This document shows, in pieces, positions 1 through 7,041 of a stretch of 32,586 nt of DNA (the stretch's first letter is position 1; each line of letters opens with the position of its first letter). A program made the translations under genes and the position numbers. Source of the DNA: an uncultured Collinsella sp. (GTDB lineage: Bacteria; Actinomycetota; Coriobacteriia; Coriobacteriales; Coriobacteriaceae); the NCBI GenBank assembly GCA_900551815.1, contig URXE01000023.1, positions 1 to 32,586 on the forward strand. Direction: 5' to 3'. The notes under the pieces are model-generated. The model was not told where the DNA came from. It saw only the letters and a program-made list of their open reading frames with translations, and did not search any database.

Positions 1-49
1 ATCTACACGTAAGGAGTCGTCGGCAGCGTCAGATGTGTATAAGAGACAG
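1..49. other. Nextera i5 sequencing adaptor (artefact)
   Basis: The window opens with part of the P5 arm, the 8-base index GTAAGGAG, the read-1 primer segment TCGTCGGCAGCGTC and the Tn5 mosaic end AGATGTGTATAAGAGACAG. This is library adaptor left in an assembly, not genomic DNA. Genomic sequence starts at base 50. Confidence 0.98.
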
Positions 50-50
50 G

Positions 51-1265
51 GCATGCTTCGAGTAGCTCATCGTATTCGAAGCAAATGCCGAGCATGTTCT
101 CTAACATTGCGATCGGCTCAAGCGCGGGCACGTCGGTGCCACCCTCGGCCGAAAGCACCACGGTGGCCTCGGGGTCCGGCATATCGGGATTCAGTGAAAT
201 ATTGATGCTCGAAGCTATCTCCGGTCCTGCCGGTTTGGGATCAAGCTCCGCCTGAGGAACAGGATCCGCAACAGGCACGGGCGCGGGTGCGGGCTCGGGT
301 TCAGGCACGGGTACGGGCACAGACTCGGCCACCGGCTCAGGCTCGGCCACCGGCACGGGCTCAGGCTCGGGCGAAGACACGGGCACGGGCTCGGGCTTAA
401 AAACACAGGTTGGCTCCACATGGTCCCAATCGACCGCAACAACAACGGTCGCGTCATCGTACGTGTAGCGGCCTCCTTGGATGTGTCGCACGACGCTCTC
501 GATGCGCTTTTCTAACGCGGCATCAATGCCCGAAGCGTCGACAGGCTTGTGTCCGGCACCCATAAAGAGATGCATTGCCTTCTCGTTCAGGTTCTCATTG
601 TTAAACTGGGGCACCAGAAGCTCCAGGATGCCATCCGTAGCGAGTAGAAACCCTCTCGTATGCCCAAGCGCGCCGATCTGCCACTCTTTCCTGCAGTAGA
701 GCGGATACGTACCTGCTTCGCCCACGCGGCTCGGATGCGTAACGAGCTCGAATCCGGCATCGGTCTTGGCGATGACACCCGAGTCACCCGCAGAGCCGTA
801 GAAAAGCTGGTCGCCATCGTAAACGGCAATTACGAGCGTCGCATCGAACTCGTTGGCAGGCAGCTCCATTGATGCGGCCTTCTTGACCACAGCGTTATTT
901 GCCTTGATCATGGCCTGCTCCAAAAAACGAGGCATCGAGATCGCCAAGGCACTGTCGCCCGTTGCGCACCAGGTGCCAATCAGCTCGCACATCGTCGACA
1001 CGGCGGTGTTGACGGCGGCATGGGCGCCAATATCGCTGTGAGCCTCGGAGCCCAAGCCATCCGCCACGGCCGCGACAACGTACTCCTTGCCCGGCAGGAG
1101 TCGATCCCTCTTGCCACCATCCTTCCAGATCGCCACTTGCTTGACGCGGCGGATCATATGCGCATCCTGGCAACGCGTACCGTAGCAGCGATGAGCAACA
1201 CCGCGCTTTGTCACCCCGGCAACGCCGATGGTACGAGGCTGACTAAATCCCTTATCAATAGACAT
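51..1265 (-). CDS. PP2C-family Ser/Thr protein phosphatase, 3'-truncated by adaptor
   Basis: A metal-dependent protein phosphatase that would reverse the action of the neighbouring kinases. The visible 405 residues hold a PP2C domain at about 15-280: QD at 33-34, ADG at 68-70, GSAGDSG around 157-163, ATDG at 209-212 and YDDATVVVAV near 269-278 supply the metal-binding aspartates. A proline/glutamate/valine-rich linker (about 290-345) then leads into the start of another segment that the contig end cuts off. The last complete native codon is TGC at 53-51. The apparent tail after it (SYTHLTLPTTPYV) is translated adaptor. The ATG at 1265 follows a GGGGG-type ribosome site and lies 10 bp after the VWA stop, so the two genes are co-transcribed. 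No signal peptide is seen, so it is probably cytoplasmic. Confidence 0.9.
270..400 (-). repeat. Low-complexity tract coding for a PEPVP linker
   Basis: Short imperfect repeats of ggctcgggc/ggcacgggc type encode alternating Pro with Glu, Val or Ala between the phosphatase domain and the truncated C-terminal segment. This is an extended, flexible linker. The copy number may vary between strains and may have helped break the assembly nearby. Confidence 0.75.
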
Positions 1266-1275
1266 TGCTGACCCC

Positions 1276-2139
1276 CTACTGATTGCCACGGACAAAATCG
1301 TCGAGCGTGCAAACCTGAACATCCGGGCGCGTTTTCAGGCAATCCTCAAAGATCTGGCGCTCCGAACCTGCGGCACCGGGCTCGGACATGACGCGCATGC
1401 TGGCGCCGATGAGCTTAAAGGCCTCGGCGATAGCCTTGCCCTTGTCGTCCGAAAGCTTGAACCACATGCCGTCGACGCGGCAAAGCTCGGCAAACTCGTC
1501 CTCGGAATAGTCGCCGTAGCCAAACGGCAGGAACAGCACTTTGCCGGACTCCACCAGCTTGCTGATGCAATCGGCAGCCGCAGACACGTCACCCCCCGGC
1601 TCATCGTGTCCGTCGGTCAATAGAACTACGACCGTCTTGTAGGGAGCCTTGAGCGTTTTCTTCTTAACGCGATGTGCGTACTTGCCTTCGAGTTCGCAAG
1701 CAGTCAGAAGTGCCTGGTTAAGGCTGGTAAGACCGCCGGCCTTAAGCTCAAGATCGCCGGTTACCTTGCTTGCCGGGACAAAGATGTCATCGATGTCGCG
1801 CTCGTAGTCGGCGCTCTCCACGCTGCCGCCATTGCGAAGGTTATGAACCGTGACATCGGTGCCAAAGGACACAAGGGCCACATCGACGATTCCTGCCGAA
1901 AGCGGGTCGTCGGCGATGTCCTTGCAAAGGTTGTGCAGACCCGCATTGATGGCCTTCATGACCCTATTGACGGACCAGGAGCGGTCGGCAACGATGATGA
2001 CGCCGCGGCGCGTCTCGGACAGACCACCGCCGCCAAACGCATCCAGAAGATCTGCCTCGTAGGCGTCGCGGGCATTCGGGGGAAGAACTTCTGTCTGGAT
2101 GAAATCGTCCAAGTCGTTGACACTATAATTGCTGGTCAT
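1276..2139 (-). CDS. von Willebrand factor A domain protein, TerY-like
   Basis: A 287-residue cytoplasmic protein that is almost entirely one VWA domain, a metal-dependent protein-interaction module. The MIDAS metal site is complete: DRSWS at 52-56, T138 in GGLTSLNQAL, and D176 in LLTDGHD. The TSLNQAL context is typical of TerY-type VWA proteins. The order kinase, VWA, PP2C phosphatase on one strand matches the TerY-P triad described next to tellurite/stress (Ter) systems, although no TerD-like gene is visible here. The ATG at 2139 has AAAGGA 8 bp upstream. It follows the kinase gene by 103 bp, and that gap carries its own candidate promoter and the shared palindrome. The TerY assignment rests on motif and context. 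Confidence 0.88.
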   Translation of the reverse strand: MTSNYSVNDLDDFIQTEVLPPNARDAYEADLLDAFGGGGLSETRRGVIIVADRSWSVNRVMKAINAGLHNLCKDIADDPLSAGIVDVALVSFGTDVTVHNLRNGGSVESADYERDIDDIFVPASKVTGDLELKAGGLTSLNQALLTACELEGKYAHRVKKKTLKAPYKTVVVLLTDGHDEPGGDVSAAADCISKLVESGKVLFLPFGYGDYSEDEFAELCRVDGMWFKLSDDKGKAIAEAFKLIGASMRVMSEPGAAGSERQIFEDCLKTRPDVQVCTLDDFVRGNQ

Positions 2140-2191
2140 AGGAGGATTCCTTTCTCTCTTGAGGCTACTTTTGGCCTCCTATTGGCATTGC

Positions 2192-2197
2192 ATTATG
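2192..2197 (-). promoter_or_regulatory. -10-like hexamer CATAAT for the VWA-PP2C operon
   Basis: CATAAT on the minus strand lies exactly 30 bp downstream of the shared palindrome at 2228-2239 and 52 bp before the VWA start. The position where a -35 box would fall (CCAGAA) is a poor match, which would suit an activator-dependent promoter. Placement is by pattern only. Confidence 0.45.
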
Positions 2198-2227
2198 GGT
2201 TGACGGACGCCGTTTTCTGGGACAACC

Positions 2228-2239
2228 GTTCAGCTGAAT
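2228..2239. promoter_or_regulatory. Shared palindromic operator, copy 1
   Basis: GTTCAGCTGAAT, one of four copies of the GTTCAGCTGAAC palindrome confined to intergenic gaps of the phospho-signalling cluster. It lies 30 bp upstream of the VWA -10 hexamer. Confidence 0.7.
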
Positions 2240-2271
2240 CATGTGCTGCGAACCGCCAAGCCGAGCCGTGT

Positions 2272-3168
2272 TCAGGAGCGATAAGACGCCATGAGCGCAG
2301 CGCGCGCTTCATAGGCATCCGAATACCGGGCGGCAGGCTTTTGCGCCATTGCACGGCGCAAGAAATCGGCAAAGGGGATATTTCGCGGCAGAGCGCGAAC
2401 GTCGCGCGTGCCGAACATGAACTTGGCGATCACCTTGGCCGTGCTATATACATCGCTCGCCGGTGAGGCAATGCCGAGATTACGCAGCTCAGGAGCCTCG
2501 TATCCACGCGAAATAACGCGCTCGCCCACCAGCGGACCGGCACACTCCGCTACCGAGGCACACAGGCCAAAATCGATGAGCACCACATGACCATCGGGCG
2601 TAACGATCCAATTGCCAGGGTGCGGGTCGCGATGTATGTAGCCGGCGCGACATACCACGGCCATAGCATCGAACATGCCCAGCACGAGCGAAAAGAGCTC
2701 GCGAGACGAAAGCGGCCAGCCTTCGCTGGCACGACGCTCAACATGGGCGAGAACGTCCTCGCCCTCGACAAAGCGCTCGCGCAGGCAAAGGTGCTTACCG
2801 CCAATACGGCGATCTTCCACATAGGCCATACCATCTACCTGCGGAAACATTTCGTAGCCTTTAAACGGGCCGCCGAGGAGCGCATATTCGTTGCGGAGTC
2901 TTTCCTCGGCGTCGGATGTAAGCGCGACCTTGCAGACGTTTCCGCCCGCACGATAGACGAGCGTCTGCTTTGTCTTTCCGCCGTCATAGATGAGCTCGAC
3001 CGGCTCGCCCAACGCCGGCTTTGGCGGCATTGGATCCCGTTTTAACAGCCCGCCGATCATCTCGCGAGCGCCGCCCAGGCGATCTAGCACACCGGGAGCG
3101 CCCGGCTGCTCAAAGGCATTTGCACGGTCGCGGCGATAGCGCACCAGCACGGGATTGACCTCGGTCAT
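2272..3168 (-). CDS. Soluble Ser/Thr protein kinase-like protein
   Basis: A 298-residue protein kinase fold without membrane segments. The candidate ATP-binding lysine is K80 in VCKVAL. The catalytic loop is HRDPHPGN (HRD 179-181, N186), the metal-binding DFG is at 199-201 and APE at 225-227, so all catalytic residues are present and activity is expected. There is no glycine-rich loop of standard form; the segment YDGGKTKQTLVYRAGGN may replace it. The start at 3168 is chosen because AAAGGAGA stands just upstream; longer forms in frame would run through the promoter. It is the first gene of the kinase-VWA-phosphatase set and divergent from the FHA gene. Likely partners are the VWA and FHA proteins, an inference from context. 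Confidence 0.88.
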   Translation of the reverse strand: MTEVNPVLVRYRRDRANAFEQPGAPGVLDRLGGAREMIGGLLKRDPMPPKPALGEPVELIYDGGKTKQTLVYRAGGNVCKVALTSDAEERLRNEYALLGGPFKGYEMFPQVDGMAYVEDRRIGGKHLCLRERFVEGEDVLAHVERRASEGWPLSSRELFSLVLGMFDAMAVVCRAGYIHRDPHPGNWIVTPDGHVVLIDFGLCASVAECAGPLVGERVISRGYEAPELRNLGIASPASDVYSTAKVIAKFMFGTRDVRALPRNIPFADFLRRAMAQKPAARYSDAYEARAALMASYRS

Positions 3169-3205
3169 CGTGGATTCTCCTTTCTCATTGGATATCGACG
3201 CGGCA

Positions 3206-3211
3206 AGCATA
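3206..3211 (-). promoter_or_regulatory. -10-like hexamer TATGCT for the soluble kinase gene
   Basis: TATGCT on the minus strand, exactly 30 bp from the palindrome at 3242-3253 and 37 bp before the chosen start. No good -35 is seen. Confidence 0.5.
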
Positions 3212-3241
3212 CTGAGCCGCTCGCGCATCGCTCCGTACACT

Positions 3242-3253
3242 GCTCAGCTGAAC
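3242..3253. promoter_or_regulatory. Shared palindromic operator, copy 2 (divergent promoters)
   Basis: GCTCAGCTGAAC, one base off perfect symmetry at each end. It sits between divergent kinase and FHA genes, 30 bp from TATGCT on the minus strand and 31 bp from TATCCT (3285-3290) on the plus strand, so one site could serve both. Confidence 0.7.
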
Positions 3254-3284
3254 CGATGGCGAGGCTTCCGGCGCATTTTTGGGC

Positions 3285-3290
3285 TATCCT
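3285..3290 (+). promoter_or_regulatory. -10-like hexamer TATCCT for the FHA gene
   Basis: TATCCT lies 31 bp downstream of the palindrome and 56 bp before the FHA start codon, with no recognisable -35. Confidence 0.45.
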
Positions 3291-3346
3291 AGGGAAAAAC
3301 TTGAGCACCGCACACATGCTGCAGCGACGCAAGGGGATGAGCTGAC

Positions 3347-5116
3347 ATGGCAAAGGCCACTGCAACCCAACAAAACGATTTTGACGCCGTGTTCCGCACG
3401 CTTGACAGCGCATGTACGCTTCCGTTTGCCGGCTGGTGCGCCCGCATCGAAGGCTACGATCGCATCCGCCTGAGCGTGAGCCCCATTTGGCCCGAAGGTG
3501 AGGCCGCCACACGAGCTATCTGCCCCGCAGCCAACTCTGCCAATGGGCTCACCGCAGCTCAATATCGCTTTTTCTATGCACTGTTTAGCAGCAACTGGAA
3601 AGTAAAGGATCGACGGATCGCCCTTACGCGCACGCTTTTGTCTACCCAAAATCCCGGCACAAGCGGCGCGTCAAAACGCTCGCTTTCCAACGCGCGCGGC
3701 GCCAGTCTGCTTCTTCTCGATCACGGAGGCATTTCCACCACGTCCGAGGCGCCAGATGCAAGCCTCTATGCGCATGTGCAGGGCGAGCTTTCGCAGCTCT
3801 ACCTGCAGTATGCCATCCTCGAATCCGAGCGAGACCTGGTACTCGACCTCTGCCGCGACATGCAGGAGCGCGTAAATAAACGCTGGGGCAAGACCATTCT
3901 CGACCACCCCGAAGTTGAGCTCTGTACCAATAAAAAGTACTGGTATCAGTTTCTTCCCCTCGAAAAGAGCCGCAGTTTCGACCGCACCTGCAACCGAATT
4001 GCGCAAGCAGCGGGCATGCAGGGCATGGCAGAGGCCGATTCCGAGCTTCCGCTTGTAACCCCGCGAGCAGTGCCATCCGGCACCGAAAAAGCGCGCGTGC
4101 CGACGCTGCCCAAAAAAGCCGACAGCCTTTCCTCGCGCTCAAAGCACCCGGAAAGCGAGGCGATCAAATACAACGCAAAACGCTTGATCATGGAGAACCT
4201 CCAGGACGCTGCGTCCCTCTTGCTCGATGTTCGCGCAGCTGAAGGACCAGCAAGTGGCTTTAACACCAAAGAAACGGTGCCTGTATCGGGAACGTGGCTT
4301 TGGGGCTTTACCCAGGGAAACACCTCCGATGACGCCCGCCGCACCCTGCTTGCACCCGATGCACGGGACAAATGGCTTGTGGCAGGACTGCTCCTCGCAG
4401 ATTGGCTGCTCGATTGTGCCGATGGATCGGACGATGAGGAGCGCTTGGCGCACATTCAGGGCGCCGTCGACGCCATCGTCGAGCGCCTTGATGGAGATTT
4501 GAGCGATGCACCAACCACCGGAGAGCTTGCTGCGCTTTACGACGCGTGCACGCCAACGCTTATGGCGCGCAAATCTCTCGGCCCCCTCATGGCCGGCATC
4601 CTCTATTCCCTTGTCTATGGTGCCCACCTTGAACGCGCCGGGCTGGGAGCCTCCTCGCTTCAGGCCGACATCGGTACGGTCTGGACTGCTGGCGACACTC
4701 CCAGCGCGGATCGGCCCGGTACACGCCGCGAGCCCGAAGCCATCGCCGTCACCATCGCAAGCTGCCCCGCAGGTGTCGGCGGCACCTACAGCCCTCAAAC
4801 CTGCAGCACCCAAAACATGGTTCGCATTCCCAAATCGACCGCCTGGCTCTTCGGCCGGAGCCCCCGACCCTCGCAGGCGCAGGATGTCGACACCGGCACC
4901 ACCGTACTCGACGATCCCGCTATTTCGCGACAGGCTGTCAAGCTCTCTTGGGACGAAGCGCATGCTGCCTGGCAGCTGGAAGTGTTCAACAGAAACGGTG
5001 CAAACTGCGACGGCGAGCTTATCGAAAGTGGCGAAACTTTCGATGTCGCACCGGGAACGCGCATCTGCCTGCGCGGGTCCGAGCGCAATTATTTTCTGCT
5101 GCTCTCGGGAGCATAA
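3347..5116 (+). CDS. FHA-domain protein (phosphothreonine reader)
   Basis: A 589-residue soluble protein ending in a forkhead-associated domain at about 491-589: FGRS at 502-505, ISRQAV near 526-531, and NRNG followed by a turn and GTRICL near 80-85 of the domain. FHA domains bind phosphothreonine peptides, so this is the natural receiver for the two kinases in the cluster. The first 480 residues belong to no family I recognise; they include helical stretches around 150-200 and 290-330 and a polar linker near 240-280. No signal peptide or membrane segment is present. The ATG at 3347 follows an AGGGGATGA ribosome site. It converges on the membrane-protein gene with only 38 bp between stops. 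Confidence 0.85.
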   Translation: MAKATATQQNDFDAVFRTLDSACTLPFAGWCARIEGYDRIRLSVSPIWPEGEAATRAICPAANSANGLTAAQYRFFYALFSSNWKVKDRRIALTRTLLSTQNPGTSGASKRSLSNARGASLLLLDHGGISTTSEAPDASLYAHVQGELSQLYLQYAILESERDLVLDLCRDMQERVNKRWGKTILDHPEVELCTNKKYWYQFLPLEKSRSFDRTCNRIAQAAGMQGMAEADSELPLVTPRAVPSGTEKARVPTLPKKADSLSSRSKHPESEAIKYNAKRLIMENLQDAASLLLDVRAAEGPASGFNTKETVPVSGTWLWGFTQGNTSDDARRTLLAPDARDKWLVAGLLLADWLLDCADGSDDEERLAHIQGAVDAIVERLDGDLSDAPTTGELAALYDACTPTLMARKSLGPLMAGILYSLVYGAHLERAGLGASSLQADIGTVWTAGDTPSADRPGTRREPEAIAVTIASCPAGVGGTYSPQTCSTQNMVRIPKSTAWLFGRSPRPSQAQDVDTGTTVLDDPAISRQAVKLSWDEAHAAWQLEVFNRNGANCDGELIESGETFDVAPGTRICLRGSERNYFLLLSGA

Positions 5117-5147
5117 AGGCGGGGCGGAACTATCTTCCATCCCGCCT
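5117..5147. terminator. Weak bidirectional hairpin between convergent genes
   Basis: AGGCGGG (5117-5123) and CCCGCCT (5141-5147) form a 7-bp stem between the stops of the FHA and membrane-protein genes. There is no T-run on either side, so termination is only plausible. Confidence 0.35.
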
Positions 5148-5154
5148 CCCACGG

Positions 5155-6273
5155 TTACCTAAAGAAAAGTCGGATGCGACGACCGTCAACATGTTCACGT
5201 ACCGCGACGCGCTGCCAGTAATACATCAGCACGAGGATGAGCGGGGTAAAGACCTCGATAACCATTCGTATTTCGATGTCGCGTTCCAACCAAAACGCAA
5301 GCGCCACAAACCCTAAAAACGCAACCAAACCCGGTGCCGTCTGATCGACCGGAACCACCGACAGCCCGACGAGCACGACAACCGTGCAGGCAAGCCATGC
5401 CGTCCCCATCGTGTCACGCACGACAAATCCCAAGACGACGCCGACCACCACTGCCAGCAGCGTGCGAACGTGCAAGGCAAGGGTAAAGCGGCCCAGCGAC
5501 ACATAAACCACCGCCAGAACACAAACAAGCCCCAGCACCCACGCCATCTCACCCACGCCCAGCAGCATATCCGCTAGCATCAATGCCAGCAGACCTCCGC
5601 ACGCCCACGTTACACGACGCAGCTCGCGGTTGAGCTCGTGCGCCTCGCCGCGCAGCGTCTCGTCTCCCAGATCACAGAGCTCCAAGGGAAGCCCCTCGGC
5701 AACGGGAGCCAAGACCGCCACGGCAACGCGCAGCAAGAGCGCAACCAGCTCAAAGCCCAGCAAAGCCGCCAGACCATAGCAGGCAGTAACAATCAGCATT
5801 GCCCTCAACAGCACCGTAGGCCGCTTGGCGTGGGGAATCGCCTGGCGCACGTCGCGAACCAGGAGGGCATCGACCATGGCCTGGACAACCATAAGACCGG
5901 CGCTAAACATGTAGAGCGGGTCGCCGGGATCGAACAGCACAAGCGGCATGGCCAGCACTAAACCCGTCAGGGCAAAGTGCCGAGCACTGCCCTCGCGGCT
6001 AAAACGCAGCGGATCCCCCTCCACATCAATCCCAGGCGTCAGGTTGCGAACGTAATAGAACCCCACAAAGCACAGACCGATAAAGACAATAAAGCCCCAC
6101 CCATAAAAATCGAGATCGGTTGGAGGGTTATTGAGCCAGCTGCTTCCCAAAAAGAGCGAAGCGTGGGCAATATCCAGGGCGAATAGCACAACGCTCAACG
6201 CATAGAACCACCCCGCCGCCAGAATGCGGCCGGCGGATACCTGAGGCCGCACGGGATTAACCGAGTAATTCAT
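5155..6273 (-). CDS. Polytopic membrane protein of unknown function
   Basis: A 372-residue very hydrophobic protein with about 10-12 predicted membrane spans, beginning near residue 16 (LAAGWFYALSVVLFALDIAH) and ending near 355 (TPLILVLMYYW). Charged loops include EGLPLELCDLGDETLRGE in mid-protein. No transporter or enzyme motif is recognised. The start ATG at 6273 lies inside the end of the upstream acidic-protein gene (17-bp overlap), which implies translational coupling and a shared function. A longer in-frame reading upstream would run wholly over that gene and is not credible. Within this cluster it may be the membrane component of the signalling system, but that is inference. Confidence 0.8.
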   Translation of the reverse strand: MNYSVNPVRPQVSAGRILAAGWFYALSVVLFALDIAHASLFLGSSWLNNPPTDLDFYGWGFIVFIGLCFVGFYYVRNLTPGIDVEGDPLRFSREGSARHFALTGLVLAMPLVLFDPGDPLYMFSAGLMVVQAMVDALLVRDVRQAIPHAKRPTVLLRAMLIVTACYGLAALLGFELVALLLRVAVAVLAPVAEGLPLELCDLGDETLRGEAHELNRELRRVTWACGGLLALMLADMLLGVGEMAWVLGLVCVLAVVYVSLGRFTLALHVRTLLAVVVGVVLGFVVRDTMGTAWLACTVVVLVGLSVVPVDQTAPGLVAFLGFVALAFWLERDIEIRMVIEVFTPLILVLMYYWQRVAVREHVDGRRIRLFFR

Positions 6274-6853
6274 CAAGTCCACCGCCCTTGCCGTCATCCG
6301 CCTCGGACGACGAATCATCGAGGAAAATAGCAGCGTGTTCGGGGTGAAGAATTTCCTCTGGAAGCGCATCGTCATCCACGAACTCATAAGGACCCTCAAA
6401 AGGATCCCAAAGCTCATCCATCTCCTCGAGGACCTCGCCGAGAGACTGCACGACAAGCCCCACAGCACGAACCAGTTCGCCTGCATCGGATACGCCGTCA
6501 CGCTGAGCCTTCAGCTCAAAAAAGTCGTCCAGGACAAAATCGACGCGAACGTCGACCCCCTCACGCGCAAATGTCATGCCACGCGACGCAATGGCCTTTT
6601 CGCAGGCGGACCTCTTATCCGCATCGAGCGGACAGTCGATACACACGCTTACACTCTCGCCATCCTCTGTTTCTACGAGACCAATACGAAGCGTTGCCAG
6701 GTAGTCGAGATAATCGACCTCGGCGGTAAACTCAGTCGAAGCGATGCCCAAAAGCACATCGATGTCATCCTGAGCTCCCGCCTCGCCACGGCGCGAGGGC
6801 ACACTGTCCTGGTCGAGCACGGCAACCAGATTTGCTATCCAGCCGGCAGCCAT
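6257..6853 (-). CDS. Acidic hypothetical protein of the signalling cluster
   Basis: A 198-residue soluble protein rich in Asp and Glu, with a strongly acidic C-terminal third (for example PEEILHPEHAAIFLDDSSSE). There is no membrane segment, signal peptide or motif I recognise. The first 140 residues look like an alpha/beta domain (YLDYLATLRIGLVETEDGESV, then VRVDFVLDDFF). The ATG at 6853 follows an excellent GGAGGAA site. It is the first gene of a two-gene operon with the membrane protein, and its promoter carries the shared palindrome. A cytoplasmic partner or adaptor is possible. Confidence 0.8.
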   Translation of the reverse strand: MAAGWIANLVAVLDQDSVPSRRGEAGAQDDIDVLLGIASTEFTAEVDYLDYLATLRIGLVETEDGESVSVCIDCPLDADKRSACEKAIASRGMTFAREGVDVRVDFVLDDFFELKAQRDGVSDAGELVRAVGLVVQSLGEVLEEMDELWDPFEGPYEFVDDDALPEEILHPEHAAIFLDDSSSEADDGKGGGLDELLG

Positions 6854-6886
6854 AGCTTCCTCCTTACGGTTGGGAATATTGAGGCA

Positions 6887-6892
6887 ATCCTA
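6887..6892 (-). promoter_or_regulatory. -10-like hexamer TAGGAT for the acidic-protein operon
   Basis: TAGGAT on the minus strand lies exactly 30 bp from the palindrome core at 6923-6934 and 33 bp upstream of the start codon. Confidence 0.5.
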
Positions 6893-6919
6893 TCGGCGCG
6901 GCAGCCCTCTCCCCTGCGC

Positions 6920-6937
6920 GCTGTTCAGCTGAACAGC
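6920..6937. promoter_or_regulatory. Shared palindromic operator, copy 3 (best copy)
   Basis: GCTGTTCAGCTGAACAGC is a perfect 18-bp palindrome between the divergent acidic-protein operon and the large kinase gene. Its 12-bp core is the fullest version of the motif seen at the other three sites. Confidence 0.75.
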
Positions 6938-6981
6938 AGCTATTGAAGGCGTTGTGGTGCGTCCGTTTTTTGCGCGCCCGC

Positions 6982-6987
6982 TATACT
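6982..6987 (+). promoter_or_regulatory. -10-like hexamer TATACT for the membrane kinase gene
   Basis: TATACT lies 47 bp downstream of the palindrome core, not the 30-31 bp seen at the other five promoters. A degenerate half-like sequence (CAGCTATTGAA) immediately follows the palindrome and might be a second contact. Confidence 0.45.
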
Positions 6988-7041
6988 TAAATGGCCAGAA
7001 AGCACCTCGATTGGTGCAGAGCACCAAGCGAGGGGGCGGAC

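Noticed and set aside
3..50. Native C-terminus SYTHLTLPTTPYV on the phosphatase
   Set aside because: It is translated from the adaptor; the true C-terminus is beyond the contig.
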